Positions 1-12,100 of a DNA stretch of 64,000 bases are shown here, piece after piece (positions within the stretch are counted from its first letter, which is position 1; every line of letters starts with the position of its first letter). The translations under genes and the position numbers were made by a program. The stretch is from positions 19,257,351-19,321,350 of the forward strand of contig NC_065544.1 in the NCBI RefSeq assembly GCF_932294415.1, written 5' to 3'. The stretch comes from Quercus robur (Eukaryota > Streptophyta > Magnoliopsida > Fagales > Fagaceae). A model generated the notes under the pieces. The model was given only the letters and a program-made list of their open reading frames with translations. It had not been told where the DNA came from and made no database searches.

Positions 1-450
1 TCATAAGAAAAAACATGAAAACAAATAGAAGCTAGTTTGAAACATAAAAACCTAGATTTACAACAGGAACAGATCGAACAACTAGATTAGAATATACAAA
101 AAATAATAATAATAAAAGAGATCTGAATAAAATAGAAATGAAGAAACACGAAATAAAGAGTGAAATGGAAATTGGAACTGAGCTTAATCACCATCGGAAA
201 TGAAAGGAAAGTAGTCTCTCACCTTTGTGTATAGAAGCTTCTGTCTCTCTCTCTCTCTCTCTCGATCTCAGATTCTCGAAGAGTCAAGACCTTAAAAGAG
301 ATGAGGGCAACTCTACTCACCTTTGTCTGCGCTTATGTTTTTTTTTTTTTTTTTTTTTAACTTTTATGATTTCAGCTTTTGGGCTTAATTCTGTACTTCC
401 AAGGCCCATGTCTAACTGCAACTTATGAGGTCTTAAGCCCAATTCACCCA
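1..450 (-). other. possible 5' leader and first intron of a minus-strand gene leaving the window
   Basis: On the minus strand a (GA)n-rich stretch (about 240-265) is flanked by two good splice-donor-like sites, each reading ACAAAG followed by GTGAG (near 213-222 and 318-325). The sequence left of them is AT-rich and intron-like. This is what a 5' UTR exon with alternative donors would look like. No start codon or protein is visible, so this is an inference only. The small plus-strand ORF over the same bases is low-complexity CT/T sequence. Confidence 0.2.
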
Positions 451-1714
451 ACCCCCTCCACCTCCACTTTTGTTAATGAGACCAAGAAGTGTTATTATGG
501 TAATAGGTCATACAATTAGGTTAAAAAGCTGCAACTTATGGCTAATTGTATAAGCACAAATGTCACTTAACACCATTTGAAAATATTTGTGCTTCTATTT
601 CCTTCTCCATCTTTGACTACTATTTATCTACCATTGACGACCTAGACACTCCCTCGTGCATATAATTGTCATGATGAAATAACTATGAGTCTTTTGCAGT
701 CAAGACAAGTTATTGGGAGGAAGCAAAGAACTTGGAAAAGCAAGAAACTTTCAAACGATGTTAAGTGTCGTTTATGCTTTTAGGAAATATGGATTTTTTT
801 GAAGAATCTTGGTAATACTTGGTATTAGCCCAAACCTTAAAATGTGATTTTTTTTTTTTTTTTTTTTTTTTGGTATTTTACCATTTTTTAAATATGTGGA
901 ATATATAACCTTTTATATGAATAAATCACAAATTTTTATTTATAGTACCTATCGTTTTAAGTCCAAAAACACTTTAGTTATTTTGCTAAGAATAATTACA
1001 AAAGGAGGGAATCAAACCCTTCAATATCCTAATACTATATGGAAAATTCTTGTGAGGAAGATATGGGAATTATTCCATGAATATTAACCAAAAGATCCCA
1101 TTAATTAGCTATACATTAGAGGCAACAAAATTAGCCTCCCTAAATGTATAGTTAGCCAACCGGCAACCACTCATCAAAATTTAAAAAAGTTTGTTTTTGT
1201 AATATCACTAATTGCCTAGTCATGAGGATGGGAAGAAAGATTTTCTGGTGGAAAAAGCACGTTTAAAGCATCGCCTTCACAAATCACGTGTTTGAATCCC
1301 AAAGGTTGCTGCTACTAGTCTCACATTACCTGCACAGTCCTAATACATGATTTGGTCCATTAATGTATATTCTATTAGTTTTTCAAGCTTAAGAGTAAAG
1401 ATCAAGCACTTCCCTTTCATTTTGTGTCTATCATTCTATTCCTAATCTCCATTGTCATATCAGTGATATCATAGCATATTGATGTGAATAATACGGAATC
1501 TATTTCTTCCTCTCTTGGTACTTGCAAGTTAGATTTTGCTAATTACACAATTTTGACCCACTCAATTATTGATTTAAATTTCACTTTATAAAATATAATG
1601 GACCAAGAGGAATGCGCCCATAATACTTTTACTATTAGGCTTTTTATGAATAGGTGAGTTAGGGTTTCTTCTTCAGCTTCGCATAAAATATACTACCTTT
1701 TTGCCTTATCAAAC

Positions 1715-1768
1715 TTCCAAAGATTTAGTATTCTCAAAAAAAAAAAAAAAAAAAATTCCAAAGATTTA
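1715..1768 (+). repeat. tiny poly(A)-tailed retro-insertion with 13-bp target duplication
   Basis: The 13-mer TTCCAAAGATTTA occurs at 1715-1727 and again at 1756-1768. Between the copies lie only GTATTCTC and a run of 20 A. This is the footprint of target-primed reverse transcription by a LINE machinery, leaving an almost completely 5'-truncated copy, and it sits inside the older LINE relic. The source family cannot be told from 8 bases. Confidence 0.6.
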
Positions 1769-1778
1769 TCCCTGTAAG

Positions 1779-2870
1779 CAAGGCGGGCTCAATAGTTAAT
1801 ACAATTGATGCAATTGTCTAAGACCCCCAAATAAAAGAAGGCCCCACTTGTAAAAAAAAATTATATATATAATATATTTATCTATACATTTTAATATAAA
1901 AAAAAAATTAAGTACTTTTATTGGTTAATAAAATGCATTAAAAATGTCTCATTATATCCTAAAATGCAGAAGATTAAAAAGGGAAAAAACAAAAATTGTC
2001 AAACTTTAGCTAACAAAATTAAATTTTATGAGACATATTTATTGACTCATTATTGAAATATGCTAAAATCAAAATTAATACTAGACAAATTTATTAATAA
2101 TACAACGTAATTATTTTGAAATATGCTAAAATAGAGATTATAAATTTCAAAAACAAAAGAAAAATCTCTCATATCTCTATCGCTCTGCCTCTCCATCCAT
2201 GTTCTTACCTTACTTTTCTTCATCTTGATTCTTGATCTTTTTCTGTAAACTCAAGTCTAGCTTGAAATCTTTCTCTGTTGATTCCCTTCAATTCACAGTA
2301 AATTCAAAATTGAAAAGGGACAGCATGAGCTGTGGGCATACCAGAGGTAATCTTCTCCCCCTTTCTATCTTTCCGAAAATTAAGATGAGAAGTTTGCTAT
2401 TTATTCAATTTAAATTTTTTTTTTTTTAGTCTATTTCACTACATGATTGATTGATAGGAGTCATAGGATAGCACGTTTTTTGCACATAGGACAGGCTGGA
2501 TAGCACATTTTTTGCACAGTTACACACTACACAGCAGCACATGCTGCACAGTTGCACACTGCACGGCCTACAGTCATAGGACAGCACGTTTTCTTACTTT
2601 ATCAATTATTATAAATTATCATACCAATTATTAATTTGATGTGTATCATATCAACTCATTTATATTATAGTGACACTAATTTATTGAACTATGTAATAAA
2701 TTAATTTTTATTTGTGCAGGTTTAGACTTTAAAGTGGTCACGACTTTAGAAAAATTGCAACAACTAGGTCCTATTATTCTGTACTTAAAATTTTATTAAT
2801 ATTTAAATATAAAAAAATACCCCACTTAAAATTTTCAACTAAGACCTCCAAAGTTGTTGAGTCGGCCCTG
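1779..2870. mobile_element. hAT-type non-autonomous DNA transposon (1.09 kb)
   Basis: The left end reads CAAGGCGGGCTCAA and the inverted right end reads CAGGGCCGACTCAA, both of the CAGGGCCGG-type termini usual for plant hAT elements. The 8 bp outside are CCTGTAAG (1771-1778) and ACTATAAG (2871-2878), 6 of 8 matching, as expected for an old 8-bp target duplication. The interior is AT-rich with a CT-rich leader-like stretch and no transposase ORF. Around 2458-2595 there are diverged direct repeats of a TAGGACAGCACGTTTT type. The LINE reading frame resumes on both sides. Confidence 0.65.
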
Positions 2871-3154
2871 ACTATAAGACATTTGAATGACAATAACTTG
2901 ACCCACATCTTGTTTTCTCTCACCATATACTCAACCTAATTTTTTTGTGAGGGCATTATTCATTTGTGACATTCTTCTTATACTGAAGACCTCCCACACA
3001 TTTTGGTTTGCAAATATCATCTCATGCCCATACGTACGTTGGTTTTTCTCCTCTTTCTTGCCTCATAACAAGTCTTTAAGGAGAGTCAATTTTATTTCAT
3101 GTTTTTTTTGTGGAAATTGAGAGGTGAGTCAGGTGACATTGCCTATAAGGGAGT

Positions 3155-3800
3155 CAGGGACGGAGCCAGGACTTTGAGTTAAGGGGGGTAACCTTGACCT
3201 CTAGCTCAACGGCTTCTTAGCCGTTGAGGTTTTTTTTTTTTTTTTTTTTTTTATGAGTTTTTGATGTGTGCACCTGCTGGGTAAAGGAAAAATTATTTTA
3301 TTTAAAACTTTTTAAAGGGTCAGTTGTTTGTTTGAATAAAATTTGTTAATTGGACTTAATTTTTTTTTAGCTTTACTATTGGTGATTTTTGTTGTTGCAC
3401 AAATGTTTTTGGGCCAGTATATGTTGTTTTAAATTTTAGATCTATAAATTTTTTAATGGCCTTTAAAATGAGAAAAGTGCTAAAGGTATATTGTTGATAT
3501 AGTGAGTGATTATTGGTAAGTAAAAAAGTGATGTAAATGATAGGTTCATATGCGAACCAATAAGAATTTGTACCTCAACAGTATATAAAAATGTTATAGA
3601 TAAGTTTGTAACTATAATATTACTCTAAAAAAAATTAAAGATATTGTTAAAGGGGCAAAACGTAATTTTATAGAACAAAATTGCTAAATTTAATGCATAT
3701 ATATACACTAATATATTTATAAAAAAAATTAGGGGGGGCGGGGGGGGGGGGGGGGGGGGGGGGCAATTGCCCCCTAAGTCAATTAATGCCTCCATCCCTG
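3155..3800. mobile_element. hAT-type MITE (646 bp) with a G33 tract
   Basis: The termini are CAGGGACGGAGCC on the left and, inverted, CAGGGATGGAGGC on the right. The flanking 8-mers are AAGGGAGT (3147-3154) and ATGGGAGT (3801-3808), 7 of 8 matching. The element lies inside the LINE relic: coding similarity (ITATTTP on one side, AMS on the other) continues across it. A G-rich run at about 3732-3763 next to the right end is probably length-unstable. No ORF was seen. Confidence 0.7.
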
Positions 3801-3963
3801 ATGGGAGTTGTTGTAGCTGTTATTTTGATAAGACAAGTCCTTGAAGAATGGGAGAGAATTTTTTGTTTCCAACCTTGAACTTTTTGTTGTATCTTTTGAA
3901 CCACTTGTTCCAAGGTTTTGCTTCTTGACACATTTTTACTTAATAGAAGGCCCAAATATTTCG

Positions 3964-4039
3964 AATGCATATCCATTGATTTTTTTTTTTTTTGAGAGAG
4001 TTTCAACCTATAGCGTTCACTCCTAATGATATCCATTAA
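3964..4039 (-). repeat. second tiny poly(A)-tailed insertion in the LINE relic
   Basis: Near-identical flanks AATGCATATCCATT (3964-3977) and AATGATATCCATT (4025-4037) enclose about 47 bp. On the minus strand this insert ends in GAAACTCTCTC followed by poly(A). It looks like the 3' tip of a SINE or LINE family, inserted opposite in orientation to the one at 1728-1755. The family is not identified. Confidence 0.45.
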
Positions 4040-4100
4040 TTTGAGTTTGAAGTCTAGCTCTTAATTGTAAGGGTGGTGCGCTTTTATTAAACATTATGGT

Positions 4101-4866
4101 AGATTTCTTAAATTCATGGGTTGCCTAGACCAATACTTGTATTTAGAGAGAATCCCGCACCTCATTCTCATTTTCTTAGTAGGCTTTCACAAAGTTTATT
4201 TTATTTTATTTTATTTTTTTAAGTCATCTGTAAAATTACAAATGGCTTACATTAGGGCAACCATAGGCTAGACTAAATCCCTTTATGCTATCATCCATTT
4301 TACCCATGGTCTACTTGTTAACTAGTTGTCATGAATTGTTTATGTTGGCCAATAGACATAATAGATTCTCAACTCCCATAATCACTATTGAAAGATCTTA
4401 AAACTCATGAACCGCTTAGAGGTTAGATGCATATCAATATTCCTCAAACCTCTCCAAAAAAAAAAAAAAAGAATGGATAATTGTCCCACATTTCTTAAGA
4501 GACTGTGTTGTGTACGGTATAACTTGTCTCGCCCTCCCTTAAAAGTTACCATGGCTTTTAAATGGAGTTGTGGTGTACATTTGTATTGGAACCCCTTTTT
4601 CTCTCCCTTGTATGTGTATGTTTGTTTCTAAAAAAAGAAAGTATAATTTTTTTTTCTCACTAAGTTTTATCATCTAGTGCTATATGATTAGTATACTATC
4701 ACATTTCAAAATGGAAGATTTGAAGTTCTACCCATGGTTATCAGTATCACGATCCACATCTTAAGATCCTACGATCCACATCACTATGATCTTTATTGAA
4801 GTGGGAGGTATATGGGATTCTGTTTCGAATCTTAGGATCTTATAGGATCCTAATCTCATAGTGATA
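4101..4866. other. no gene seen
   Basis: AT-rich intergenic DNA with short homopolymer runs and a (TTTTA)n stretch near 4198-4220. The short ORFs here show no recognisable protein features. Confidence 0.5.
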
Positions 4867-4874
4867 CTAAAGAT

Positions 4875-5490
4875 TAGGGGTGTCCAGGCAAACCGGTGAC
4901 CTGCCCAACTTGTCCGACCTATTGTTGTCCGACCAGTCGCCACCCGATCCGACAACTCCAGCAGTCGGACACGGTTTCCGACTTTGCTAACCCGACACCT
5001 AGCGGGTCGGTTATCGGTATTTCAATTCAAAACTCATGAAACCCGACTCGAACTGAAGTCCATTCAATATCTGGCCATTTTTTCTAGATTCCGGCCACCT
5101 TTTTTCTAGATTTTGGCCCCTTTTTGCTAGATTTCGACCCCTTTTTCACTTAAATCCGTCGATTTCTGGCACAATAAACACCAGATCTAGCCGAACCAGT
5201 GATTTTTCATCACGATTGGGCAGAAATCTCGCCGAATTCGACGGGATCTCACCAGATCTTGGATGGATCTGGCAAGATCTCGTCGGATTTGGCGAGATCT
5301 CGCCGCGTTTCAAAGGATTCCGGTGAGATCGGTTTCACCCGAAACCGACCACCACTCGCCGGCGACTCGAACCAACGAATTCGGTACTGTTACGGGTTGG
5401 TTGCGGGTTGAAAAACTACCCATCCGAACTGTTACTGGTCGGTTACAGGTTGGGCAAAAACCCAACCCGCCTGACCTATGGACAGCCCTA
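4875..5490. mobile_element. hAT MITE (616 bp) with perfect 8-bp target duplication
   Basis: CTAAAGAT occurs directly outside both ends (4867-4874 and 5491-5498). The termini are TAGGGGTGTCCA on the left and, inverted, TAGGGCTGTCCA on the right, the classical plant hAT end. The interior is unusually GC-rich for this window. It contains many short subterminal repeats (AGATCT, TCTCGCCG, CGACC), which in hAT elements are typical transposase-binding clusters. The ORFs inside (5199-5622) are by-products of the repeats and not genes. The intact target duplication and clean ends suggest a younger insertion than its neighbours. Confidence 0.85.
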
Positions 5491-5504
5491 CTAAAGATCT
5501 TGTG

Positions 5505-5600
5505 TTATGAAGGTTTTTTTTTTTTTTTTGTGCTTGTCTTAGACCTCCAAATGGAGCTTAAAGGCCCCACACTAATTTTATTATTAAAAAAAAAAAAAAC
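5505..5600. repeat. fragment related to the 1779-2870 hAT terminus
   Basis: The stretch GTCTTAGACCTCCAAA followed by AAGGCCCCAC matches the subterminal part of the element at 1779 (GTCTAAGACCCCCAAA, then AAGGCCCCAC). Only this end is present, so it is a relic of the same family. Confidence 0.4.
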
Positions 5601-5603
5601 CGA

Positions 5604-5898
5604 AATAAACAGGTTAACCTAACGACCCCAACCCAAATTGATAATTTTTTTTTTAAATGCAATAAAAAAAAAAAAAAAAAAAACCCTAAGTCTCACATCA
5701 TCTTAACGACTTAACCTAATTAGAAAAATCACAAAAAAAGAGAGAGAGTGGTAATAAACAGGTTAACCTAGCGACCCCAACCCAAATTGATAATTTTTTT
5801 TTTAAATGCAATAAAAAATAAAAAATAAAACCCTAAGTCTCACATCATCTTAACGACTTAACCTAATTAGAAAAATCACAAAAAAAGAGAGAGAGTGG
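5604..5898. repeat. 149-bp tandem duplication
   Basis: Two nearly identical units, 5604-5752 and 5753-5898, both start AATAAACAGGTTAACCTA and end GAGAGAGAGTGG. They differ by a substitution (ACGACC versus GCGACC) and by changes in an A-rich run. The high identity points to a recent local duplication. No coding potential was seen. Confidence 0.85.
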
Positions 5899-6369
5899 AG
5901 AGCGAGTGTGAGTATGGTGGCGCCGTTGTGAGAGACAATTAACTGTACTAATGGTGATTTTTTTTTTTTTTTTGGTAATTTCAATGTTGATTAGTTACTT
6001 AGTTGTCTAAGAGACACTCGTTGATTATAATTTCCCAACGTTAGAAAGATTATTTAATAAATCTTGCTATCTTAGTAATTGTTTAATGGAATTGTTATTT
6101 GCTTCTTTTATTTACATGAGACGTTATGTATTGCTATTTGTTTTGAATTGTTTATGTGATATATTATGTATGTTTGTGGTTTTAGAAATTAGAAATTGGT
6201 ATTTGTGAGTTATAACTTTTAAATTTTGAACTTTATTTATGTATTTGTAATTTAGTACTTTGCATTTTATTAGTAATTTGTGTCCAAAAAAAAAAAAACT
6301 TTTTTTTATGTTTCTTTAATATGTATTATGAATTATAATATAGGTATTTTTTAATATATTTTTTTTAAA

Positions 6370-6808
6370 GACAAAGTTTAGTTACAAAATTGATTGTAGC
6401 CATAAACTACAACCTTACTCAATATCATTTTATTGAAGGTGAATTTTGACAAATCTACCATTAGATTACATCTTCTACTTATATCCTCCATGCTTGCAAA
6501 ATTTATAGAAAATTAACCTTCTAATTATATCCTCCATACTTGCAAAATTTCTAGAAAATTAAAGATTAATAGCTATGTCATCAATAAATTGTTTAAATTG
6601 TAAGTTTTTGTAGTTTAAAATTATGCATAAAATATAAGCTTATAGATCATATAGTAAATAATATCTGATTGACACAAAATTTGACAAGTGTATTATGAGC
6701 ATAAAGAACAAACAATTCAACAATTGAATTTTCAAAATATGTAGTAATATTTACTTTATTGAGTAAGGTTGTAGCCTCAGGCTACAACTATTTTGTAATT
6801 AAATTGTC
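6370..6808. mobile_element. Mutator-like MITE (439 bp) with about 50-bp inverted repeats
   Basis: The left end starts GACAAAGTTTAGTTACAAAA and the inverted right end starts GACAATTTAATTACAAAA. The similarity continues through a block ending in CTACAACCTTACTCAAT in both arms. The flanks are ATTTTTTTTAA and ATTTTTTTAA, compatible with a 9-10 bp Mutator-type target duplication blurred by the T run. The interior is AT-rich with no ORF. Confidence 0.65.
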
Positions 6809-7037
6809 ATTTTTTTAATAAAAAAGTAGGATCTTACAGTCCTTAGGCCAATCTTGCAATTCGATCTTCAAACCCTCTCACTGATCTCGTGTAGGACCTC
6901 TATCTAAAATCATGATTAAAATAAGAAGGGATTTCAAATTTATTTTTACTGATTTTGGGCATTTTTTATATAAATAATGTTAGTTTAAAACTTATTTGGT
7001 AACAATTTTAGGTGAACTTAATAATACCCCAAACGTT

Positions 7038-9093
7038 ATGGAAAGCTCTCGCTCTCTCGTGCTCTCAATGGAAGAACAAGATGAACTTTCTCGTAGTAAT
7101 AAAAAAGTTAAGAAAATTGAACATGCAGGGTATCAGGATGGGCAGAATGGGCAGGACGTTCCATCTTCTCCATTGAGGTATGGCAATGGCTTTTGGAATC
7201 AAGCTGGGTCTTTCAAGGACAGACTGGTCAGTGAGGTATCGGGTGCTTACACCCAGGCCTTTAGCTTTGAAGACCACATGGAGGATGATGTACAATCAGA
7301 TGAGGAGGTAGAATCTCTCCGGGAAGGCCTGGTGGCAGTGAGATTCTCCAAAAACTTCAAACACCAGATTCGAAACCCATGGACCAGAGCTCTCATTGTT
7401 AAAGTTTTTGGTCGTTCAGTTGGGTTTAATTATATTCAAAGCAAGCTCTTAGCTTTATGGAAACCTGCTGGGAGATTGGATTGCGTACCCCTTGGACAGG
7501 GCTTCTTCCTCATACGGCTATCGCTTAAGGAGGATTATGAGACTATCCTTAGAAAGGGGCCATGGTTTATTGGAGGGCATTTTCTTTCCATTAGACCGTG
7601 GGAGCCTGATTTCCGACCGACGACAGCCAATGTATCATCGGTGGCAGTATGGATTCGTCTAAATAAGTTACCAATCGAGTATTATAATGCGGAAGCGCTG
7701 CATCAGATTGGCAAATCGATTGGTAACGTGGTACGAGTTGACACTCACGGCCACTGAAACCAAAGGAAAGTTTGCTAGATTATGTGTACAGATTGATGTC
7801 AACAAACCATTGATCACGGCTATCCTAATAGGGAAGTTTGAGCAACCTGTATGTTATGAGGGTATTCAAACACTCTGCTTTGGATGTGGTAGAGTGGGAC
7901 ATCGAAAAGAGTTATGTCCATACACTATCCAGCAAGAATCACCTCGTGGAAGGATGGAGAAGACAATGGAAGGGAGCGTGGATTCATTCCCATGCGATTT
8001 GCATGCAGATGACAGGGTGGAGAAAGGACAAGGGACTAGTGAGGAAGGACAAGGGATTAGTGAGAGTGTGAAGGGTAGTGCTAAGAAGGAGGTTGCAAAT
8101 AGTACGTACGGTCCGTGGGTAGTATTTACTCGTAGGAGGCAAGAGACAAGAAAACAGAGAAGTGGTAGGACCTCAGTGGATCAGGTGCGTGACTAACCAA
8201 TTCAAGGTCTGGTACGGAATGAAATGGAGAAAGCAACGAAAATGGGGAAGCTGCAGACCGGGTCCAGTAATGGACCTGTAAAGGAAGTGAAAAGGAAATG
8301 GGCGCCCATCAGGGATATTAATGGGCCTATGTTGGCAAACTCTCTCCAACGTTTAGTGAAAACGCCTAGTAATGGGGCTGTTAAGGAGTTTAAGGAAAGC
8401 CCAAAAAACATGGGCCTGAAGAAAGTCACTAACCGGGATGGGCTTAGGAAAGAAAATGGAGATTTAAAGCCTAGTGTGAAGAACTTAGTGAAAGGTAAGA
8501 AAGCACTTGCGCGTGCTAGGGCTGGCCAAAGTAGCTCTTTAGGTTCTGCAAGAATAGATGAAGCGAAAACTCGGCCAACAACACAAGGTAGAGATGAGCT
8601 TCCAGAGTTGCGTGACTCACCGGTTTTTCTTCTCACATCCGCGCCGTGGCTAGAGATGGGGTATCAGTTTAGAGGAGGAGAACAACGAGATTCCGGGAAG
8701 CAACCTTGCGACGGTGCAAGCAAAGCTGAACCAAACTGTGGGTTCGGTCTGTGTAAAGCTCCGGCGAGTATGGAATTGCAATGGTCAATTGAAGAAGGTA
8801 ATTGCAAGGGAAGGCTTCCCAGCAATGCCAAAATCAGTTTGGATGGATGTAAAGTTCATGTAGTGGATTGTATTGAAGGATATTCAGCCAATGGAAGCAG
8901 AGCGGTGCTGGAGGCTGTTAACACAGCTGGTTTCCACAAGACTCAGGGGGAAAATAGTGCACCAACAATCCAAGATGTTCAAGCTCTTCAGGGCATTGAA
9001 GAAAAGGGGTTTGGGAGTGCGGCACCTCAGAAAGGTATTGGTGTGGATCGAATGGAGCTAGAGGGAGGAGGCAGAGATGCTGTCTCAATCTGA
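7038..9093 (+). pseudogene. LINE ORF1: DUF4283-type protein with CCHC zinc knuckle, broken
   Basis: ORF1 binds element RNA in the L1 ribonucleoprotein. The ATG at 7038 begins MESSRSLVLSMEEQDELSRS, the usual start for plant L1 ORF1. The DUF4283-like region runs to about 7740 (RLDCVPLGQGFFLIRL, FIGGHFLSIRPWEP). The frame then shifts, apparently through loss of one CA dinucleotide at about 7749, and continues with FARLCVQIDVNKPL and the knuckle CFGCGRVGHRKELC (about 7879-7920, C-x2-C-x4-H-x4-C). A basic and polar tail extends to 9093, interrupted by a TAA at 8194-8196 (probably CAA originally). The family is clear; the exact original length is an inference. Confidence 0.8.
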
Positions 9094-9124
9094 GTTTGCC
9101 CCACCCTTGATTATTTTTGTCCTC

Positions 9125-12100
9125 ATGAATATAATTGTTTGGAATTGTAGAGGTGCTCTTAAGCCCTCATTTCAGAAGCATGTTGGTGAGTTGGTTCGGA
9201 ATCATAATCCAGTGATGTTGGTTGTAATGGAGACTCATGTTGGGGGCAATAGGGCAAAGAAGATTATTGACAGATTACCTTTTGATGGTTCAGTGTATAC
9301 GGATACCATTGGATATTCCGGTGGGCTTTGGTTGTTGTGGGATTCAGATAGAGTGGATGTCACGCCTTTGGCAAATACCGAGCAGGAAATTCATGCTACA
9401 GTTAAGGTACAAAACTCTAATTCTAGCTGGCTATTTACTGTTGTGTATGCTAGTCCTAGATCTGCTGAAAGATTTATTTTATGGAATAACCTTATTAAAA
9501 CTGCTGAGCTGCATGATATGTCGTGGATTTTGGCGGGTGATTTCAATGAACCTCTTTCGGATGAGGATAAATTCGGGGGAAGAGCAGTGAGTGTTAATAG
9601 GTCGCTTTTATTTAAAGAGTGCTTGGATAAATGTAACATGATTGACATAGGGTTTTCAAGGCCCCGGTTTACCTAGACAAATAGAAGGGAGTTCCAAGCA
9701 TTAATCTAGGAAAGAATAGACAGGGTTTTTGTGAATCCTAGCTAGTGTGTATTGTATCTGGAAGCTAGAGTTGTTCATCTCACCCATTGTCATTCTGACC
9801 ATTGCCCCATCCTCTTGGAGATGCAGTCGAGAACAAGCTTGGGGAAAAAAGGGCCTTTTAGATTTCAGACATGTTGGTTGTCTGAGCCATCCTTCCCATT
9901 TATTTGAATCATGCTTGGAGAGACTCTCCCACCCTAGGGGATGCAATGAATAGGTTTACTCAAGTAGCAATAAGGTGGAATGGTTCCCACTTTGGGAATA
10001 TTTTTACAAGGAAAAAGAATCTGTTGGCTAGGATTAATGGTATTCAGCGGGCCTTATCAGTGAAACCTTCTGTTTTCCTGGTTAATTTGGAGAATGAGCT
10101 TCTTAAGGAGTTAGACCGAATGCTTAATCAAGAAGAGGAGCTTTGGGCTTTAAAGTCCCGTGTTAACTGGATGATTCAAGGTGACCGAAATACTAATTTC
10201 TATCATGTGTCTACACTTGTTCAAAGGAAGAGGAATCAGATCTTAGCCATCAAGGATCATATGGGGGAGTGGATACATGAAGAAAGTGTTGTTAAGGAGT
10301 TGTTTAGGAGTGGTTACAATAGTATTTACACCTCTTCTTTTACATCGAGCTCTTGGGCTGCACCCGTTGTATCCCAATGGCAGGCTAGGTTATCTGAGGA
10401 GGAGAAGGAGAGTATTGGTGGGATTGCTTCGGAGGAAGAGATAAAATCTGCCCTATGGTCCTTGAAAGCTTTTAAAGCTCCGGGTCCAGATGGATTGCAT
10501 GCTGGATTCTTTCAAAGGTTTTGGTTGATTGTGGGCAAATCGGTAATTGATGTGATCAAAAAGATCTTTACAGAGAAAACTTTTCTGGATTATTTGAACC
10601 GAACTCTTATTACCTTAATTCCAAAGATTCAAAGTCCTGAGACGTTGAGCAACTATAGACCTATTAGTTTGTGCAATACGGTATACAAGATTGTGACAAA
10701 GATTATTGTGGCCAGACTTAGACCGTACTTGGACAAGCTTATCTCTCCTCTCCAAACAGCTTTTGTTCCGGAAAGAAAGGGCATTGATAATGCGATCATA
10801 GAGCAGGAAGTCGTTCATACCTTCAGTAAGAAGAAAGGAAGGGTGGGGTACATGGCCCTAAAGATTGATCTAGAAAAGGCGTACGATAAACTTGAGTGGA
10901 GCTTCTTAAGGGATATGCTGATTAGGGCCAATTTACCATCTGATTTGATTGCTATTATTATGAGTTGTATATCCATGGTCTCTACGTCTATTTTGTTCAA
11001 TGGTGAAGCTCTTGATCCGATATATCCAACTAGAGGGATTAGGCAAGGTGACCTACTTTCGCCTTATTTATTCATTCTTTGTATGGAGTTTCTTGGGCAT
11101 CTCATTGAGGAGAAGTGTAATGCCAAGCTCTGGCAGCCCGTGAAGGCTTCGAACAGTGGGCCGACTTTTTGACACTTATTTTTTGCAGATGATTTGGTGT
11201 TGTTTGCCAAAGCTGACCACACCAATTGTTCGGCTATTAGGGATGTTCTTGATGAATTTTGCAGCTTATCGGGTCAGTCTATAAGTGATGCTAAATCAAG
11301 AGTTTATTTCTCGCCTAATGTGGATAGGGATGCTAGGGAATCCTTTTGTGATATTCTTGGCTTTGCCTCCACCCCTTCCCTTGGAAAGTACCTTGGAATC
11401 CCTATTAAACATCCTGGATCTTCAGCTTAAGATTTTAATTTCATCCTCGATAGGGTGAAAAATAAGTTAGCTGGGTGGAAAGCTAATTTACTCTCTTTGG
11501 CTGGTCGAGCGGTCTTAATTCAAGTTTCTTCAGCAGCTATTCCCGCGTATGTTATGCAATGCACTCATGTTTCGAACAAAATGCTTGAGGGAATAGATCG
11601 GGTGAATAGAAATTTTCTTTGGGGGTCATCAAAATCATCCAAAAAAATCCATTGGGTTGGGTGGCAAAAGGTAGCGAAATTGAAGAAGGAAGGTGGGCTT
11701 GGGTTGCAAACCGCCAAGGGTAGAAACATTGCCTTGCTAGCTAAACTTAATTGGAGGCTACATGTAGAGAAAGAAGTCGTTTGGGCTAAAGTTCTAAGGC
11801 AGAAATATTGTAACCACAGAAGGTTAAATTCTACCAATGCTGATAGTCTTCCGTGTTCGCAGATTTGGAAAGGTATGAAAAAGGGAAGGGCGACCTTCAA
11901 TGAGGGCAGTATGTGGACAGTTGGCAGAGACAGTAAGGTCAGTTTTTGGTGGGAAAATTGGACGGGTAAAGGTGCTCTTCGCTACATGATCCAAGGTCCT
12001 TTAACCCAAGGAGCTGATAAGTGGAAGGTGGGTGATATTCTTTCAGATAGGGGCTGGGATTGGGATCGGCTTCCTTTTGATTTTCCCTCTCAGGTCAAAT

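Larger units (their letters stand above)
846..4100 (-). mobile_element. old LINE (L1-type) relic, 3' part of ORF2, interrupted by four insertions
   Basis: Reading the minus strand from about 4100 down, plant LINE ORF2 pieces appear in the correct order. First comes the post-RT block with SKYLGLLLSKNVSRS and KVQGWKQKILSHSSR (3830-3975). Next is a stretch ending IRRMSQMNNAL and MWVKLLSFKCL (about 2880-3140). Then follow the zinc-binding block CEAEEETLTHLF (about 1640-1680), PREEE/EIRNRM (about 1440-1530), an RNase H block VICEGDALNVLF (about 1240-1290), and a poly(A) tail (poly-T 849-871 on the plus strand). Many stops and frame changes show it is dead. A deletion lies between the KCL block and the zinc-binding block. 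The 5' end near 4100 is uncertain. The order survives across two hAT elements, which places them as later insertions. Confidence 0.75.

Noticed and set aside
3732-3763. Long G run as a G-quadruplex or regulatory site
   Set aside because: It lies within a MITE close to its end, is a single homopolymer and is prone to sequencing error. No argument for function.
5199-5622. Overlapping ORFs in the GC-rich 5.2-5.6 kb stretch as a gene
   Set aside because: They fall inside a MITE and reflect its repeated motifs.
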